DNA from: Candidatus Omnitrophota bacterium
Lineage (GTDB): Bacteria; Omnitrophota; Gorgyraeia; B26-G9
Assembly (NCBI GenBank): GCA_023136735.1
Contig: JAGLQQ010000081.1
Location: 1-15,077, forward strand
Reading direction: 5' to 3'
DNA: 15,077 nucleotides
The position numbers and the translations under genes were made by a program. Below are positions 13,350-15,077 of the stretch, in pieces; position 1 is the first letter of the stretch; every line of letters begins with the position of its first letter. Under the pieces are notes generated by a model, which was not told the origin of the DNA, did not search any database, and saw nothing but the letters and a program-made list of their open reading frames with translations.

Positions 13350-13401
13350 CATAAGACCAAAAGTTTTATTTTCTCAGAATAAAGCCACAAATGACTGATT
13401 T

Positions 13402-14577
13402 TTAATAAGTTATCTGGCCCCTAAGCAACAATATCCCCAGCAAACAGAACAATGTAGCCAAAAGCAATTTAGATAACGCTAGATGTTGAGTGAAAAATCT
13501 GCGTACATGAAGAGAGCTCACTCCACTGAAAGCAAGACCAAAAACACATAATAGAGGTACGATGAACATAATATTGTAAAAAATCAAATAACAAACGGCT
13601 ATTACAATATTTTGTTTTTGCTGCAGAATATAAATTATTGTCGGCAGGTATACCTGCCCTGTGCAAACTGATTCTAGCAAAGAAACCGTTACTCCCAGCC
13701 CTAGGGCTGCTAGCACTAGGTTTTCGGTACGCATCTTTCTGCTTATCAATCGGTTAATAACTTTTCGGACACTTTTGGGAAGTTTCGCTTTAATATCATT
13801 CGAATTGTGGGATTTAAAAAATCTAAAAAGGTCCATAAAGTTATATCCTGCTATAATGAAAGCAGCGGCAGCAGAAGCAAGCGAAATAAACCGAGCGACA
13901 CCAGACACAGTTGAAATCACTTTAATAGCTTTAAAAACCCCAAGACCTAATAATAGATATGTCATAAAAACAGAAAAAGCAAAAGATGTTCCCACAATAA
14001 GAATAGTCTTTTTTGACTTTTTCAGTAATGTCAAAATCGATATAAAAAATAAAATTGTTACAAACGCGCAAGGATTAACTCCGTCTACCAATCCGGCAAG
14101 ACCGACAATAGTAAAATTTAACCTAGAAAACTTATCTTCTATCAAATCTCTTACATCCAGTGATTCATTTTTTTTAGCCAAAATCTCTTGCGGCGTCACG
14201 GTTCTTGACTTCTTTGCAAGTTCTTCATTGATTAAACGCTCCAGCCCTTTTCGAATATCTTTTATACCGGAAAGATACTGTTCTCCGACAAAAATTTTGG
14301 TAGAGTGACTGTCTTCAATACCAAATTTTTTCTCATAAAGTAACTGTAGAGCAAAAGAATCCTTACTATCAACCGCAATGTGCTGAAAATCTACACGGCT
14401 TTGAAATTTTTGCAAAATTTTCGGCAGAAAATCATTTTTAAGCTGTTCGCATTGAGGACAGGAAGAAGATGAAAAAAGAAATATAATTAAGGAAGGGTTT
14501 TCATCCTTATCTTGGGCAAAAGACAAGCCATTAACCAAGAGCAGGCAAATTACTAATAGAATTGTGGAAAATCGCAT
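13402..14577 (-). CDS. Thioredoxin-fold / CcdA-DsbD-like transmembrane thiol-redox protein
   Basis: The 391-residue protein starts with a signal peptide (1-21, cleavage after SFA). A periplasmic thioredoxin-like domain (about 28-120) carries the redox motif CPQC at 40-43. A linker follows, then six to seven membrane segments (from about 155) with GLVDGVNPCAFVTILFFIS (162-180) and ESVCTGQVYLPTI (302-314). Cys170 and Cys305 are at the positions of the transmembrane pair of DsbD/CcdA-type reductases, so cytoplasmic electrons could reach Cys40/Cys43 outside. This is a two-module arrangement, without the DsbD alpha domain. The position where thioredoxins have a cis-proline reads ...HSTKIF (91-96), with Thr or Lys in place of Pro. 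ATG 14575-14577 has no Shine-Dalgarno; TATATT at 14584-14589 lies 6 nt upstream, suggesting a leaderless mRNA. It is divergent from a DUF1573 gene. Confidence 0.85.
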   Translation of the reverse strand: MRFSTILLVICLLLVNGLSFAQDKDENPSLIIFLFSSSSCPQCEQLKNDFLPKILQKFQSRVDFQHIAVDSKDSFALQLLYEKKFGIEDSHSTKIFVGEQYLSGIKDIRKGLERLINEELAKKSRTVTPQEILAKKNESLDVRDLIEDKFSRLNFTIVGLAGLVDGVNPCAFVTILFFISILTLLKKSKKTILIVGTSFAFSVFMTYLLLGLGVFKAIKVISTVSGVARFISLASAAAAFIIAGYNFMDLFRFFKSHNSNDIKAKLPKSVRKVINRLISRKMRTENLVLAALGLGVTVSLLESVCTGQVYLPTIIYILQQKQNIVIAVCYLIFYNIMFIVPLLCVFGLAFSGVSSLHVRRFFTQHLALSKLLLATLFCLLGILLLRGQITY

Positions 14578-14603
14578 AGTTTTAATATATCATAATAAGT
14601 ATC
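14578..14603. promoter_or_regulatory. Divergent 26-bp intergenic region with candidate leaderless promoters
   Basis: Only 26 bp separate the two divergent start codons, and neither start has a ribosome binding site. On minus, TATATT (14589-14584) is 6 nt from the ATG at 14577. On plus, CATAAT (14591-14596) is 7 nt from the ATG at 14604. With a normal -10 to start-site distance, both transcripts would begin at or next to the A of ATG. No good -35 hexamers were seen; they would have to lie inside the opposing coding sequence. Confidence 0.45.
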
Positions 14604-15002
14604 ATGAAAACCACTAATTTGCGTAAAATCATATTCGTATGTATAATTTTTATCTTGGCCTGTTTTTCTTCTAATATATGCCTGGCTTTGGAAATCAACC
14701 CCAAGTCGATTGACCTGGGAGATATTCCCATAGGGGTCACCATTATAAAAAAGATCACAATTAAAAACAACGAAGAACAAACAGTTATCTTAGAACAGGC
14801 AAGATCATCCTGTGACTGCGTTAAGATTGAATACAAGAAGGATACATTGATTGATAGCGGCAAGGATTACACTATAAGTTTGATCATAGATACAACAGAC
14901 TTACCGGAAGGCAAAACTAAAAAATTTATATTCCTGTCATTTAATGATTTAAATGAACCGATATTTTCAATCACTGTTAGTGGAAACATTATCTCTCCCT
15001 AG
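14604..15002 (+). CDS. Secreted DUF1573 family protein
   Basis: The 132-residue protein has a basic/hydrophobic signal peptide (about 1-28, cleavage after CLA likely; a weak lipobox ILAC ends at Cys20 as an alternative). A single immunoglobulin-like beta-sandwich domain follows: INPKSIDLGDIPIGVTIIKK (31-50), TIKNNEE, then SSCDC (68-72), and DLPEGKTKKFIFLSFND (99-115). This is the DUF1573 pattern, whose CxC motif is the family hallmark. The function is unproven; members are often found near thiol-redox or cytochrome biogenesis genes. Here it is divergent from a thioredoxin/DsbD-like protein, so its Cys70/Cys72 pair is a reasonable partner for that protein (inference). The stop at 15000-15002 overlaps a possible convergent reading frame. 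Confidence 0.88.
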   Translation: MKTTNLRKIIFVCIIFILACFSSNICLALEINPKSIDLGDIPIGVTIIKKITIKNNEEQTVILEQARSSCDCVKIEYKKDTLIDSGKDYTISLIIDTTDLPEGKTKKFIFLSFNDLNEPIFSITVSGNIISP

Positions 15003-15077
15003 TTCTTATCAGCAAGACAAGCATCAAAAATAACGCAAGAAAACCACAACACATAGGAAAAATAGGGGACGCTACCC
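14989..15077 (-). CDS. Possible C-terminal end of a convergent hypothetical protein (partial)
   Basis: An open minus-strand frame enters from the right edge and stops at TAA 14989-14991. The visible end is a run of hydrophobic residues (CCGFLALFLMLVLLI) followed by a basic tail RTRER, the layout of a C-terminal membrane anchor. It overlaps the DUF1573 stop by 14 nt in a convergent orientation. An internal ATG at 15052-15054 has no ribosome site. Only about 29 codons are visible and the upstream part overlaps a suspected repeat, so this may be a chance frame. Confidence 0.25.
   Translation of the reverse strand, partial: VASPIFPMCCGFLALFLMLVLLIRTRER
15058..15077. repeat. Probable start of a REP-like palindromic repeat, cut by the window edge
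   Basis: The last 20 bases (AAAAATAGGGGACGCTACCC) have the form of one side of an AAAATAGGG...CCCTATTTT inverted repeat. Similar GGGGACG-TACCC palindromes are recalled from dispersed repeats and REP-associated transposase neighbourhoods in several bacterial groups. The matching right arm, if present, lies outside the window, so this is a suggestion only. Confidence 0.3.

Noticed and set aside
13661..14308. 215-residue plus-strand frame
   Set aside because: It lies wholly antisense to the Trx/DsbD-like gene, has no ribosome site and no recognisable domain.
1..15077. CRISPR array, defence island or complete insertion sequence
   Set aside because: No regularly spaced direct repeats, transposase frames or nuclease/toxin signatures were found.

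Overview
This is an AT-rich bacterial chromosome segment that is almost entirely housekeeping in character. Every recognised gene from the left edge to position 14577 is read on the minus strand, and one gene near the right edge (14604-15002) is on plus. The translation operon order thrS-infC-rpmI-rplT-pheS-pheT and the yicC-remA-gmk-rpoZ-coaC-coaB order are typically bacterial. A pseudopilin with an H-x9-DG tail, together with periplasmic TPR and DUF1573 proteins, resembles the Candidatus Omnitrophota (OP3) / PVC neighbourhood. That placement is an inference from gene style, not a phylogenetic result.

Layout in minus-strand transcription order, right to left: (1) A thioredoxin/CcdA-DsbD-like membrane protein (13402-14577) is divergent from a DUF1573 protein (14604-15002), with only 26 bp between their start codons. 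(2) A textbook sigma70 promoter (13321-13349) drives yicC-remA-gmk-rpoZ-coaC-coaB-pseudopilin, with overlapping or nearly abutting genes, ended by a clear intrinsic terminator (9609-9647). (3) A small tRNA block holds tRNA-Cys(GCA) and tRNA-Leu(UAA), a lone Methyltransf_24-type methyltransferase, and tRNA-Val(GAC); the methyltransferase reading frame runs into the 5' end of tRNA-Val. (4) The translation operon thrS-infC-rpmI-rplT-pheS-pheT follows. infC starts at a rare AUU codon, ThrS lacks the TGS domain, PheT lacks the EMAP/OB tRNA-binding insert, and a 144-nt potentially structured spacer precedes rplT. (5) A secreted TPR protein carries an archaemetzincin (M54) fold whose catalytic zinc motif is destroyed. 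(6) A MarC-family membrane protein and a secreted PepSY-like protein, truncated by the window edge, end the run.

The genes cover tRNA charging, initiation, ribosome assembly, GMP phosphorylation, CoA synthesis, transcription (omega) and RNA turnover (YicC), plus an envelope set (MarC, PepSY-like, pseudopilin, Trx-DsbD, DUF1573, pseudo-archaemetzincin). The most distinctive observation is the catalytically dead archaemetzincin. The most useful annotation corrections are the AUU start of infC, the internal start of pheS and the TTG start of yicC. No defence system, CRISPR array or complete mobile element is visible. The last 20 bases look like the beginning of a dispersed palindromic repeat cut by the window edge.
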